Of a stretch of 64,000 nt of DNA, positions 21,581 through 33,547 are shown in pieces; position 1 is the first letter of the stretch; each line of letters opens with the position of its first letter. This DNA comes from Lithobates sylvaticus. Lineage: Eukaryota > Chordata > Amphibia > Anura > Ranidae. The stretch covers positions 444,590,022-444,654,021 of the forward strand of contig CM053028.1 of the NCBI GenBank assembly GCA_028564925.1, given 5' to 3'. Under the pieces are notes generated by a model that was given only the letters and a program-made list of their open reading frames with translations, had not been told where the DNA came from and did no database searches. The position numbers and the translations under genes were made by a program.

Positions 21581-23090
21581 GTTACTAAACCTAGGAGCCT
21601 GCATTCACTATATCTGGTCTCCCACAGTACATATGTAGTGGCCATAACCACGAGGGGCGGCCTTGACTTTTCTGGGCTTACCAATTACCTCCTCGTAGCT
21701 TGTCCTTTGTTGTCTAGGGGTTCCCAGGGTTAGTACCCAGTAACTTCAGAAGCTGAAACACAAAGTCCTTTTGAGGATTTTTATTTTGCAGGGGTAACAT
21801 CCAACAGTAACACAGTCTCAGGTGGGAATAGAGGCCACAGGTGATAAAACTCAGGCACTTTGAACTGCTGACATCCACTGAATGTCTCTTGTTAGCCCAG
21901 AGAGTAGCCACTCGCAACTGGGCGCTTCACTGCCAGATAAACCTCTAGCCAGAGATCTAGCAGCCAACATGTGATCCAGAAAACTTAGCAACGTCTCTGC
22001 CACAGACTAGATTGTAACTGAAGATAAGTAGGAACCTTTCTCACAGTACCTGGATCTCTTAGCCTTCTTGGCGATACTGTGGAAGTGTGGATTCTTTAGT
22101 GTCCATACAACTCAGCTCCCAGGCTCTTACCAAGCAGCCAGCTCATTGGTCCTCCTCCGAAGAGTCCTCCCCTGGTCACTTGTACTTGCCGTGTCCCTCC
22201 AATACCGAGAGCACACCGGGACGCCTTTGAATCCTCCTTCAGTTACTGGGCCTCAGGAACGGACGGATCCCCAGACCATGAGGGCCTCTGGGGGTGGTCA
22301 GGGTGACCATGCTTGCGGGGACGGCAGACACTCCTGGGTCCGGAACCCCTCACGGGGCTGAGCCAGACCGATACCAGGTATCAAAGCAGCAGCCGAACCC
22401 AAAACATGTGACTTCAGCACCTTAAATACCCCTCCCCAGACTATGCAGTGGGGCCAGACACGCCCACCGATTGGCTCCGGGAAAGATTGGTACCTAAGAC
22501 GTCCAACCAGGCTTGGTTCTCAGCCTGTCACAGGTGCCTCACTGCACCTATGACCAGGCGGAACCTCAGTACAGCCCAGCCAAACTGATGCCAAAGTAGA
22601 ACCTGTACAATTAACTCCCAGAACTCTGTTACAGTTCTGGGAAAAACAAAATTTACATTGATTGATTAAAGTGTGGGCGCTACACATAGAACATAGAAAT
22701 GCAATTATTTTAATACATATAAACTGCTAAATACCTTTTCTCATCAGCAGTATATAGCAATCTTGTGACTTCTATGAGTGTCACTGTCAGCCCAGCACTG
22801 ATTAAAGCTTGTAGGAGTTTTAATTCTCCTCTGACTGTCCTGTGAGGCTGCATGACCCCTGACCCTCTGTCTGGACAGTGCTGATTGGCCTTGTACTGAT
22901 CACATACACTCTCCCAAGAAAAAAAAACTCCCTAGAAATACACACCAAACTGAGCATGTGCAGAGTGCCCCGAAGGCTCTGTTCTATCAGGAGATGGATT
23001 GGAGACTTTAAAAGAAGGGGAGGATTAGAGAAGACAGGATCAAACAGCCTTTTTACACAATGCGCAGGATAGGTTCCACAGTGAGTATAA
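21581..23090 (+). repeat. Dispersed repeat family C, split copy
   Basis: The same repeat as 6501-6925. The first about 50 bp lie before the LTR-like insertion at 21634-22684 and the rest follow after it. Matching blocks include AAACTGCTAAATAC, CCTCTGTCTGGACAGTGCTG and AGGATCAAACAG. Confidence 0.8.
21634..22684 (-). mobile_element. Solo-LTR-like insertion (fossil)
   Basis: A 1,051-bp segment bounded by TGTAG and CTACA and flanked by CATA on both sides (21630-21633 and 22685-22688). It interrupts repeat family C, whose other copy keeps the empty site. TG...CA ends, a 4-bp target duplication and a minus-strand TATA-like signal (GGGTATTTAAGG) followed by GC-rich DNA fit a solo LTR of a gypsy-like or retroviral element in minus orientation. 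No internal genes remain. It is younger than the repeat it sits in. Confidence 0.6.
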
Positions 23091-23760
23091 AAAGCATGCT
23101 TTACTGCGCATACAGACTGACTTCACTGTTGTGGGTTTAGTAACAATTTAAGGCAGACTGTGGTGTGGCAAAGAAAAAGCATTGTTTTTTTTTTTAAAGC
23201 GAAGCTATGGAAATCACTACATTAATTAACAATGTTACCTGTTTCTTCTGTATTTATTAAAGCAGTATTAATCCCTTAAACAAAACTGTACTATACTGAA
23301 GCTTACCAATTCTTTGATGTGATCACTGCATTCATTTTATTTTATTTATTTTTAGGATGTTTTCCTTTTTTTTACCTCCTGGTGATCCAGCCAGTAAGTC
23401 TGTTATTTTTAGATTTCCTTTAACATACCAAGCTACATTGTTACATAGTTGAAAATGTTAATAAAGCTGTCCAAACAAAGTCGCAGTTAGAGGGTTGCAA
23501 CAAACCATTTAACACTGACAGGGGTACTTACAATGGTCAGCCTTTATTCATTCATGTAAAACCTTTATCCAAAAGGAAAAAAAAAACAAGCTGTAGCTGC
23601 TCAAAAAGTCTATCTAACACTACACTCTCCCCAGATTGATAATACTGCTCCAAGGGTGTCTCAGTCACTCCTTCAATGGAGTGGAGACATCCTCAAAACT
23701 GGAAGTGTGTTACTGGCTGGATCATCAGTGAAAATAAAGGGAAAAAAAAGGGAAAAGTGC
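23091..23760. other. No feature recognised
   Basis: AT-rich DNA without a conserved frame. Confidence 0.45.
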
Positions 23761-23762
23761 CC

Positions 23763-24063
23763 CTGTCACATCACATTCGGCTACCCATCACATTTTGCTA
23801 CCTGCTGGAGTGCGCATGCGCGACGCCGCCATATGCGTTCCAACACCACTTTGCCACAGGGCCCCTTCACTTCGAGCACGGCCTCGCTTCGCTCGGCATA
23901 ATTATAATCTAACTCTATGTCCACTTGGATGGTGGGGCTTGAACCTGGACTCAGGGGTGTGGCCACAAAATTATGCGCAAGCGCAGATCGCCACAGTTTT
24001 GGCACGCATATGGTGGCGGCACGCATGCCCAATGCAGCGGGTAGCCAAATGTGAAGGGTCACC
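23763..24063. mobile_element. ~300-bp MITE with inverted ends
   Basis: The left end (TCACATTCGGCTACCC, then GCGCATGCGCG.CGCCGCCATATGCG) pairs with the right end (CGCATATGGTGGCGGCACGC, then GGGTAGCCAAATGTGA). The centre contains a hyphenated CGAGCACGGCCTCGCTTCG stretch. No open frame of note. Confidence 0.7.
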
Positions 24064-24720
24064 ATATTTGAGGAAACCTATCCACTGATGGTCAGTAAAA
24101 TACTCCATTACAATGGTGGTCAGTGTAGAAGGGCCCCTTGGATTGGTACCCTGATGGCAAGTGAGAGAAGGGTCTCATTAATCTGATAGTGAAAGGGTAG
24201 ATATCGCCTTACATTGGTGGTCACTGGGAGAAGAGCCCCCTTACACTGATGGCAAGTGAAAGAGCCCCATTACACTGACAGTGAGAGGGAAGAATGCTCT
24301 TTACAATGGACATTGGGAGAAGAGCCCCTCCTACACTGATGGTCAGTGAGAGAAGGCCTCATTACACTGATAGTGCATTACCTTGGTAGCCATTAGGTGA
24401 AGGGCCCCCTTACACTGATGGTAACTGAAAGAAGGGCCTCAATACGCTCATAATGAGAGGGAAGAATGTACCTTGCATTGGTGGTCGATGGGAGAAGGCC
24501 CCCATTACACTAATAGTGAGAAGCAAGAATGCTTCTTACCCTGGTGATCAATGGGAGAAGACCCTCTACACTGATGGTCAGTGAGAAAAGGGCACCTTTT
24601 TACTGGTAGTCAGTGGGAACAGTGCTCCTTACATTGATGGTCAGCGGAATAAATGCTCTTTACATTGGTAGGTAAAGGAAAGAATGCTCCTTACATTGGT
24701 GGTCATTGTGAAGAATGACC
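24064..24720 (+). repeat. Degenerate minisatellite
   Basis: Irregular repeats of about 31-40 bp built on CACTGATGGTCAGTGAGAGA and GAAGGGCCCC..TTACA words. Heavily diverged. Confidence 0.75.
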
Positions 24721-25460
24721 CCCACACAGATAGATAAAAAAAAAAATTATTGCCAACTGTCACTTATCTAAAAGGCCAAACTTAGTCACTGCTAGGAGCC
24801 CCTAGCAATCTCTGGACCCTAGGATTTCACGGAACCCTAATTGTTAGTTTCAGCTCACTAGAAGATGCTGATCTCTAATTTGTCACAGAGTTGCTCCACG
24901 AATGGTACAATTATAACAATGTTTGAATTAAAAATGGGGAACTTGCCATATAAATTAATTCAACAATTACTTGCATACCTCCTTCATCAGATGCTTTACT
25001 TTTTGCATCTCTATCATAGTCCTGTTTGCCAGGTGACTCGTTTCTGGCCAAATATTACTGGAACAGGCACATTTTTTATGGCTGGCTATTTTTGGTTTGT
25101 TTTTTTTAAGCCAGCGTTGCGGTGTAAATATATTTGGCAACTCTGTGAGAAATCAGAATAGTGCTAAAACTGAAAGTAGATTTAAAGCTGAACAGCTAGA
25201 TATATAATATAGATGCAGAAAAAAGAGAGAAAGGTCTGGTGTCGCCAGTGACACACCGCCATCCATGAAATATGCAACAAAACAGAAAATTCACCCTGGT
25301 ACTTTGAGTGAGGTGGGCACAGTTTAGCCAATAAATTTAGCAGCAGTAAATACAGTATAACATTTTTTATTCAAGTAGAAACAATGTATGCGTTGATGTC
25401 ACCAACAAAAGCCAATTCATAAGGGATACATATAAATGAAATAGTGGTACATAAATATAA
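24721..25460. other. No gene recognised
   Basis: 24865-25161 is open for 98 codons but shows no domain or splice context. 25210-25460 may be the flank of the palindromic element that follows. Confidence 0.4.
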
Positions 25461-26840
25461 TAGCAATCATATAACACACAGGCATCTAGTGTACCCGATG
25501 CGTTTCACGAGACCCAGTTCGCTCTTCAGGGGTGGGTGCGTGTAAAATGTACCTAGAATGAAAGAATATAAATTGGATGTATAACATAATATTGATTATA
25601 TAGGCACAGGGTAAGAGGGGCCTTGATACAAGGAACCCCATACTCACCACTGAACAAGACCAAAACAGCGGATGTACAGCTCCCAGAAGGCGGCAGCAGG
25701 TGTCTCGCCAGGGAGCTGAGGAGGCGGAGCCAGACAAAACCCCAAACGGAGGGCAAGCACGGCATGGATAGAAAATGTGTATACCTGGAGGTCTCACTTT
25801 GTCCATGGAAGATATTGGCTGTAAACATGAATATGCATGTCAGACAATCTAAAGTAAGTAAGGTCAGTATATGATAACTATGTATAAATGAAAGGCCTGA
25901 GCCAAAGATGGTAAGGACATGGAGACTGTAGGGGAGAGTGGTAAAGAGATACAAAAAGCCAACAAGAGTGAGGAAATGGCAGAAGAGCAAAGAAAGAAAA
26001 GAAAGTAAAAAAATTAGATAAAATGCAAGTGTGTAATGAAACCTGTAATGTCAAAAACAGGCTTGGAATGGGACAGCGTTGGGGACGGAGCCTCTCAAGC
26101 TCTTCCGGGGGTATGTATTGGAGGTTCAGCATGGCGTGTTCTTTTCACTGAGGATACTCATACCTGTGGAAGTCGCTTGCTGTGACTTACCACTCATACA
26201 TCTACATATTCACTGCATTCAGGTATACTCACGTGTTTTCACATGGCTCACTCTGAGCACCCATTCCAAGCCTGTGTTTGACATTACAGGTTTCATTACA
26301 CACTTGCTTTTCATCAAATTTTTTACTTACTTTTATTTTTTTGCTCTTCTGCCTTTTCTTCACTCTCACTCTTGTTAGCTTTTGGTATCTCTTTACCACT
26401 CTCCCCTACAGTCAACATGTCCTTACCATCTTTGGCTCAGGCCTTTCATTTATACATAGACACATATATGTTATCATATACTGACCTTACTCTGTTACTT
26501 TAGATTTTCTGAAATGCATGTTCATGTTACAGCCAATATCTTCCATGGACAAAGTGAGACCTCCAGGGATACACATTTTCTGTCCATGCCGTGCTTTTCC
26601 TCCGTTTGGCCCTTGGTGGGGTTTGGTCTGGCTCCGCCTCCTCAGCTCCCTGGCGAGACACCTGCTGCCACCTTGTATCAAGGCCCCTCTTACCCTGTGC
26701 CTATATAATCAATATTACATTATACATCCAATTTATATTCTTTCATTTTAGGTACATTTTACACGCATCCACCCCTGAAGAGCGAGCTGGGTCTCGTGAA
26801 ATGTGTCAGTACGCTAGATGCCTGTGTGTTATATGATTGC
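25461..26840. repeat. 1.4-kb inverted repeat (arms ~612 and ~581 bp)
   Basis: The left arm 25461-26072 and right arm 26260-26840 are reverse complements with some gaps, around a spacer of about 187 bp. Examples are GCAATCATATAACACACAGG near 25463 against its complement at 26821-26840, AGTGAGACCTCCA..GATACACATTTTCT against its partner on the left, and GCTTGGAATGGG at 26061-26072 against CCCATTCCAAGC. The arms include GAGCGAGCTGGGTCTCGTGA. Open frames in both arms are mirror images of one another and carry no domain. Probably a fold-back transposon or an inverted pair of retroposed copies. Confidence 0.88.
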
Positions 26841-26844
26841 TTTT

Positions 26845-27060
26845 ACCATATATACTCGAGTATAAGCCGAGTTTTTCAGCAAATTTTTTTGTGCTGAAAA
26901 TGCCCCCCTTTGGCTTATACTGGAGTCAAGCAATTTTCTGCAGCAGAGAATTACATTTTCCGACTCGATTTTGGGGCCCCGTATCTCAGGGCCACTCGGT
27001 GCTAGGAACAGGCCTGCTTTATCCTGGTTGTGAGGCAGTGGCTGGCAGGATTTTGAATGG
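26845..27060. repeat. Dispersed repeat with ATACTCGAGTATAAGCCGAG start
   Basis: The first 80 bp (ACTCGAGTATAAGCCGAG ... TTGGCTTATACTGGAGT) are a recurrent vertebrate repeat motif with inverted parts. The rest of the element is unclear. Confidence 0.45.
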
Positions 27061-27544
27061 TGTATACATGTCTTCTAGGTTTCCTACCTACACATGGTGA
27101 GGGTTTCAGCATTTTTGTCTGTTATAGAGAAAACAAACTTTTATGGTCTGGGTCCTGGACACCTTTATAGAGCTTTTGGTGGGATACAATCTCCATTCTT
27201 ACCATCTTATCTTGTTATTACTCTCAGCTATCCACAGGTTTTTTGTGTGTGAGCTGACTGATGCTCAGGGTTCTGTTTGTTTTTCTGTGCTATGAGAACC
27301 TGCTGCTGGGTGAAAAGGCTGACTGCTGACAAAACACTAAAAACCCATTAGAAGACACTCTGTTAGTCAAGAGTGGATTTGAGTTTGGATAGTGGCTTGG
27401 ACAAGCAGATGTTTTGTTTTATGCTATGGACTTACTCACTGTACAAAGCCCTCCTATATAAAAAACGATGCTTGTCTACTGCGCTGCTGAATAAAAGTGA
27501 AGGACAAACCCTTTTAAACTGTCCCTGTCTCCTGCATAGCTATG
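27061..27544. other. No feature recognised
   Basis: No coding frame or repeat boundary found. Confidence 0.45.
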
Positions 27545-27670
27545 ACTAAGCACTAGGGAAAGTGTGAAACATGTTAGCTGTGCTGTATATTTCACCATCT
27601 ATTTGCTGTATGGACTGTCATTTTATATGGCTCAATAAAGGTGATTTCATTGGAGTGTGGCCATCCAGAC
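27545..27670 (+). repeat. Retroposon-like 3' end (GAAACATGTTAGC family)
   Basis: Carries GTGTGAAACATGTTAGC, GGCTCAATAAAGGTG and TTGGAGTGTGGCCATCC in the same order as the minus-strand copy at 3560-3690. Confidence 0.5.
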
Positions 27671-28566
27671 TTTTTTCACTACATACTTTCTGTTGCATAC
27701 AGAGCCAGCACCCTTTCTATGTGCAGTGGCGGTGAAGCAGAGAGGTTGTAACCTTGAGCTATTTAGCAATAAAACAATGTTGAGACGGGCTTGAACCTTG
27801 CAGGTTTTTATTACAGTTTTTTTTCTGTAATAGGAATAATGGCCTTTATTTCTTGTTCTGGTGATACCCTATGTGTCACGGTATGATACGATGCCAGAAA
27901 GTCATGCCACTTTAGTTGGTCCACATAGCTAGGTGTATGTTTAGCTTGCCACTGGTGAATTTTGGATGGAATGAAACACATTTAAGCAGATGAAAGCACA
28001 ATCCAGCGTTTGATGCAAACTTCTTTATTATATTAAAATGGGGATACATACAGGAAGCAACAGATCACTAACATATTTTATGATAAATAGCGAGTACTCA
28101 TAGCATAATTTCATAAGCTCGAAATCTTCATTTTAAATGCAAACCCCGCTTCTTACTTTTAAAGGGCAATGACTCATTACCAGAATCAACTCTATAATCA
28201 CTCTATAAGTAAGTCCTATTTATTGTGAAAAGCATTAATGATCTTTTGCATGCATGTACCTTATTTTAATACAATAAAGTTTGTCTCAAATGGTGGATTG
28301 TGCCATCTTTTGTTGTGCAATTGAGATGCAATTTATGCAATGACAGTAGCCAGCTATTACAACGCCCCTGCAATGGTTTACCATTGTCGGTGGTTGACTG
28401 ATTGGATGCAGCAGGCAGTCCCGTTTGACAAAAGTCAATGGTTAGAACAGCCACAGATGGATCCAAATTCATCTGGTCCCTGGCTGAATCCGGTCCCTTG
28501 CTGAATTTTAATCCATCTATGGGCAACTTTAGAGGCTTTATCTAACAGTATATGGGGTACAAATTA
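27671..28566. other. No gene; scattered repeat words
   Basis: 28260-28530 contains CATTGACTTTTGTCAAACGG (minus strand), which reads like a worn dispersed repeat. No domain in the open frames. Confidence 0.4.
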
Positions 28567-29747
28567 CACTACTGTGCAAAGGTTTTAGGCAAGCGTGAAA
28601 AAAAGCTGTTAATTAGGAATGCTTTCTGAAACAGAAGTTTTAATAGTTTTTTTTTTTATCAACTAACAACATGGAAAATAAAGGAACAGAAGAGAAATCC
28701 AAATCAAATCAATATTTGGTGTGTCCACACTTTGCCTTCAAAACAACATAAATTCTTCACGGTACTCTTGCACATAGTTTTGAAGGAACTCGGCAGGTAG
28801 GTTGTTCCAAACATCTTGGAGAACTAACCACAGATCTTCTGTGAATGTAGGCTCCCTCAAATCCTTCTGTCTTTTCATGTGATACCAGACAGAGTTGATG
28901 ATGTAGAGATCAGAGCTCTGTGGGGGCCAAACCATAACTTCAATGATTCCTTGTTCTTCTTTACGCTGAACATAGTTCTTAATGACTTTGGCTGTATGTT
29001 TGGGGTCATTGTCCTGCAGAATAAATCTGGGGCCAATCACATGCCTTCCTGATGTTATGGCATGATGGATAAGTATCTGCCTGTATTTCTCAGCATTAAG
29101 GACACCATTGATACTGACCAAATCTCCAACTCTATTTGCAAAAATGTAGCCCCAAACTTGCAAGAAAGCTCCACCATGCTTCAGTGTTGCCTGCAGACAC
29201 TCATTATTGTACCACATTTTGAAGCCCCAATCGGCTATAAAATCTTTGCCTGGGAGAGACCTTGCTGATGCATTATAACTACCTTGTGTCTTGCTGCCTT
29301 GCTCAGTCTTGCCATGGTGTATGACCTGTGACATGAAACTGTCTTCCACAACCTCACCTTTGTAGCAGAGTTTGGATGTTCCTTACCTAGTTTTAATCTT
29401 CCTACACAGCTGTTTCGGTTTCAGTTAATGACCATGTTTCAACCTACATATGAAATTGATGATCATTAGCATCCTGCATTGTATAATTAGTTAATCATAC
29501 ACCTTACTGTAATCCTACAAAATCCGTGACTTTGTGCAAGTGTTCAGAGTGTGCAATTTTAAGAATTGATGCTGATTTGAAGCCAAAGGATAGTCACACC
29601 AAATATTGATTTGATTTAGATCTTTCTTCTGTTTGCTAACTTAGAATTTTGGAAATGAATAAAAATAAACTAAAAAAATACATTTTTGAAAGCATTCTTA
29701 CTTTACAGTATTTATTCACACCTGCCTAAAACATTTGCACAGTACTG
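28567..29747 (-). mobile_element. Tc1-like transposon with inverted ends, internally shortened
   Basis: Flanked by TA (28565-28566 and 29748-29749). The ends are CACTACTGTGCAAAGGTTTT and the complement of CAGTACTGTGCAAATGTTTT. At 1,181 bp it is shorter than the usual 1.5-1.7 kb, and the transposase lacks its N-terminal DNA-binding part, so an internal deletion is likely. Confidence 0.88.
28738..29349 (-). pseudogene. Tc1-like transposase catalytic domain
   Basis: 203 open codons, minus strand. The catalytic domain is clear: GAFLQVWGYIFANRVGDLV, then NAEKYRQILIHHA, then FILQDNDPKHTAK with the second catalytic aspartate. The third catalytic block reads SSDLYIINSVWYHMK, where active relatives have IIE; the glutamate is replaced by asparagine. 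The paired helix-turn-helix that binds the inverted repeats is absent. The product, if made, could neither bind ends normally nor cut. The methionine at 29349 is internal to the ancestral protein. Confidence 0.88.
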
Positions 29748-29814
29748 TACTGCAGGTACTTCAGGCCCACAAAGTAGTAAAAGACATTGTGGGTCTACAA
29801 TATTCTACAGATTC

Positions 29815-30330
29815 ACCATTATTTTCTTTTTTCTTTTTTTTTTCCATAAAGATTTTTCCTTAATTATTCAAGATAATGCAAGACATTACAGTAGTAGTAT
29901 TACAAAACAATATGGCTCCAACTGGAGTGCCAACAGAAATTACACATTAACATAAGTAATCAGAAACGCCATGTCCAAGGGTCAATGACATTCTCAGTTA
30001 GGTCAGGCCTATAGATCACATTAAAGTATTCTCAGATTGTAAGGTTTGTGTATGGTAATGTTTCTGCCTGTCTGTTTAAATCTTGCACAGATTGGGTCTC
30101 TGGTCTGTTGTAAAGTCCACGTTCTGTAAGTCTGTTTTCCGGAGAGGCGTGAACTAGGGGGCCAGCCATTAAGTCGGCCCCCAGTCCAAACCCCCTGCCT
30201 GTTAGGGCTTGTTTAAGAGGTTAACAAGAAGGGGAGAAGAGATGGGGAAAAAAGAAGAAGGGAGGGAAGAGGAAAGGGGGAGAGATGGAAAGACTTGGGG
30301 GTGGGGGGGTGTATGATAAGAGTAGAAGTA
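29815..30330 (-). repeat. Probable LINE 3' end
   Basis: Read on the minus strand, a purine/pyrimidine-biased 3' UTR leads to AAGGAAAAATCTTTATGG and an A-rich tail (the T-run at 29822-29845 on the plus strand). This is the layout of an L1/Tx1-type 3' end, but no coding sequence is attached. Confidence 0.4.
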
Positions 30331-32500
30331 GTTAGGAGAGGGGGTGGGATGACCACCCACCATTATTTCTACTGATAATGCCTAGACATTGCATAGACTA
30401 ATGGATGCTCAACAAAACGTGTGTGAATGTGACAGAAAGCTAGTGTAGAAGCCAACAAATATAAGCTTCTTCCAACAACAGTAGGGATTCAAAAAAGTTA
30501 GACCCCATCTGTAATGTTTTCAACCTATTTGGCAGCCCGGATCCTGGGATTAGTCCAGGCCTGGTGTATGTTCCATGGCACAATTAACTCAAATGTGTGC
30601 AAATGAAGGCCAAATCCCTCCACTCTCACGAGGTTATTTATAGAGTAGCATGGATGATGCTTACTGATAAATGACTGCCATATTGAATGGCAGAGTGGCT
30701 TTCTTCAACCATTCTTCATTGTCTATGGCTGCACCCTAACCCCCCTGACATCTCTCCTCAGCTACAGTTTCCCTGACCCTTACAAAATTCTCACATTTTC
30801 TCTCTCCCTTATTTTTGCTGTTTCTTCATTTCATTTTTATTGGCACCCAACAAAGACCGGGTGATGATCCATACAGATGAAAGCTATTCGACATATAACG
30901 ACTAAATGTATTGCACATTGAACATGATATGATGCTGGACTACCTGTTCATCTTATTTAACTAATTCATGTAAACCTTTCAACAAAAATATTGAACTGAA
31001 TACAATTTAGAAAAAAAAGAAAGATGAAACAATAGGAACTTGTATAGAAGTATTCTGCCAAAATACCACTACACGTAAATGACAAATTCTGTGGTCAAGA
31101 TGAAATCATTCTGCCTATAGCAAGCCATATTAATGTAGTACTCCTGCCACACAAGCAGAACATAGAGCGTACAAGTATTGCCTGTAGCATTCAGAGCCCA
31201 GTGCAGTCACAATGAGTATATAATAGCAGTGTGCACATAATGTGTAGGTGAAAAACTACTGCAACACAATGTGATATTTTGGCTCTTTCAAGCACGCATT
31301 TACCTTCAGTCTACCTCTTGAGTATGTAGAGTATATACATAAAGGGAGAGAAAAGTGGCATAGTCAAACTCTACATCAGACACTCATCTGCTAGAATCCT
31401 AGCCAACATCCGGCATGGTATTCTGTTAAAATCAACACATTGCTGGTACAAATCCAACCTGCCACCAACTGATGACACCTGGCACTCAATATGATGCCCA
31501 CACTAATCCAAACATATTCTATGAACCATAACTGAACTGCCAACAGAGGACATTGGTAACAAAGCAGTGGTGCTCTTCCTTGTTTGTGAAATGCTCATCT
31601 CATTGAATCCTAGTAAGGCACAACAAAAAAACACACACACTTATTATACTGAATGACATTGTACATGAAGCCCATTTTGAAAATGCAGAGATGTGAAAAT
31701 AAAACACATTCATTGGTGTCTAGGCCATATCTGAAGCATTACGAGCTGAACAAAGACATGCGATCCTTGTCATTTGTACGTTTGTGCACGAGATCGGTTT
31801 AATCACAGGTGTATGAGTAATCCATTCATTGACACATATTCCCCACGTGAGCTTCTAGCTGTGACTGTTATTTTCAGACACTGGCACTTGATAGAAGCCT
31901 GATAACCCAACTGTGATACATTGCTGCTGCTGGATCCAACATAAGATACACTTCTATAGAACAAACACATGAAAGCCTTCATCTATGTCTCTCAACTATA
32001 ATCCTTTCTTCTTTATAATCTTATTTATTTGTAAATATGAACATCACAACAGCACAACACCCAAGCATTAGAACACTAATGACAGCCATGCTCCATCCTT
32101 TCTTCCAAGATGGAAAACCTTGTACTTTTATCTGCCAAAAAAAAAACACAAGGTCCCCTCGGTGGCAGAAGACTACAAAGCAGCCATAAATCTATGCCTG
32201 ACAATAGGGAAGATGGGTCATAGAAGACATCCATGTACAACCCATCCACACTTATATCATACGGTATATTATATAGTTCTCTCCAGCACTTCTCTGGGGA
32301 GAGGTGAGCAAGAGCTGGCAGCTGAATGTCACACATAACACACAATGTCACCAAGCTAGAGGCCATGTGACCACAGCAATCCGGAGGCATGGCAAGGGTT
32401 AACTTTTCATTACCAAATACTGGCATATATGTGGAACCCATGGACACCGTATAATAATCGCTAAGCATAAAAATCCATTGATGATATGTACAGGTAACAA
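30331..32500. other. Apparently single-copy DNA; no gene recognised
   Basis: About 2.2 kb with few repeat hallmarks. The longest frame (32076-32468, minus, 130 codons) has no domain, and I saw no convincing acceptor-donor pair around it. This is the best place in the window for non-coding regulatory DNA or UTR belonging to the gene whose first exon lies at 34172-34303. Confidence 0.4.
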
Positions 32501-32509
32501 TGCCAATAC

Positions 32510-32592
32510 ATTCTATCTATCTATCATCAGTTATATACTAATAATCTATCCATTTTATATCTATATTTGCTTATATATCTATATGTATATAT

Positions 32593-32630
<38 letters not shown>

Positions 32631-33000
32631 ATCATATTCTACAGGATTTATGGAGCGCCAACAGTTTGCTCACTATTTAATCTATGATCTATGTATTGCA
32701 TATCTATAATTCATCATATATCAGTAATCTATCATATATCTATAATCTCTCATATCTCTGTAATCTATCATATTATACAGGATTTAAAAAGTGCCAACAG
32801 TTTGTCTTTCATCTATCTGTAACATATCTATAATTCATCATATAACTAAAATCTATCATTTATCAATACGCTATCATATCTCTATGATCTATGATATTAT
32901 TATATTATACAGGATTTATTTAGTGCCAACAGTGTGCGCTCCACTTTTTGGCATATCTATAATATATCTATAAGCCATCATATATCTATATCTTTATCTA
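32510..33000. repeat. Degenerate TATC/ATCTA-rich microsatellite
   Basis: Runs of CTATCATATATC and TATATCTATAATC words with an AT tract (32594-32624). Three spaced blocks, ACAGGATTTA..(GA)GTGCCAACAGT or similar, show a longer period of about 130 bp. Confidence 0.8.
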
Positions 33001-33012
33001 TCACCTGTCTAT

Positions 33013-33119
33013 AATCTATCACCTATCTATTGTCTAGGTTATACTTATCTATACTCTATAACCCAATTATAATCTATTATACATTTATATCTCTATCACC
33101 TATCTAAAATCTATCATAG

Positions 33120-33174
<55 letters not shown>

Positions 33175-33545
33175 ATAAATTTTAGATAGGTGATAGAGAT
33201 ATAAATGTATAATAGATTTTAATTGGGCTATAGAGTATAGATAAGTATAACCTAGTCAATAGGTGATAGATTGATAGATCATACATTTATGATAGATTAT
33301 AGATAGGTGATAGAGATCTAGATATATAATAGACATTAATTTGGGTTAAAGAGTATAGATAAGTATAACATAGACACAAGATAGGTGACAGGTGATAGAT
33401 ATATAATCTATCACCTGTCACCTATCTATTTTTTATTTTATACTTACTTATCTATACTCTTTAACCCAAATTAATATGTATTATAATTTAGCTATATCTC
33501 TATCACCTATCTATAATCTATCATAAATGTATGATCTATCAATCT
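33013..33545. repeat. Two adjacent palindromes in TATC-rich DNA
   Basis: The first palindrome has arms 33013-33118 and 33171-33272 around an AT tract (33124-33171). The second has arms 33273-33402 and 33406-33540 with almost no loop. The outer arms are homologous to each other, as are the inner arms, giving an A, A', A', A arrangement. Shared blocks include ATACTTATCTATACTCT and ATCTCTATCACCTATCTA and their complements. Confidence 0.88.
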
Positions 33546-33547
33546 AT

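Noticed and set aside
25486-26836. Frames of 80-145 codons on both strands
   Set aside because: They are mirror images created by the 1.4-kb inverted repeat and carry no domain.
32076-32468. 130-codon minus-strand frame as an exon of the 34.3-kb gene
   Set aside because: No recognisable domain and no convincing acceptor upstream; composition like non-coding DNA.
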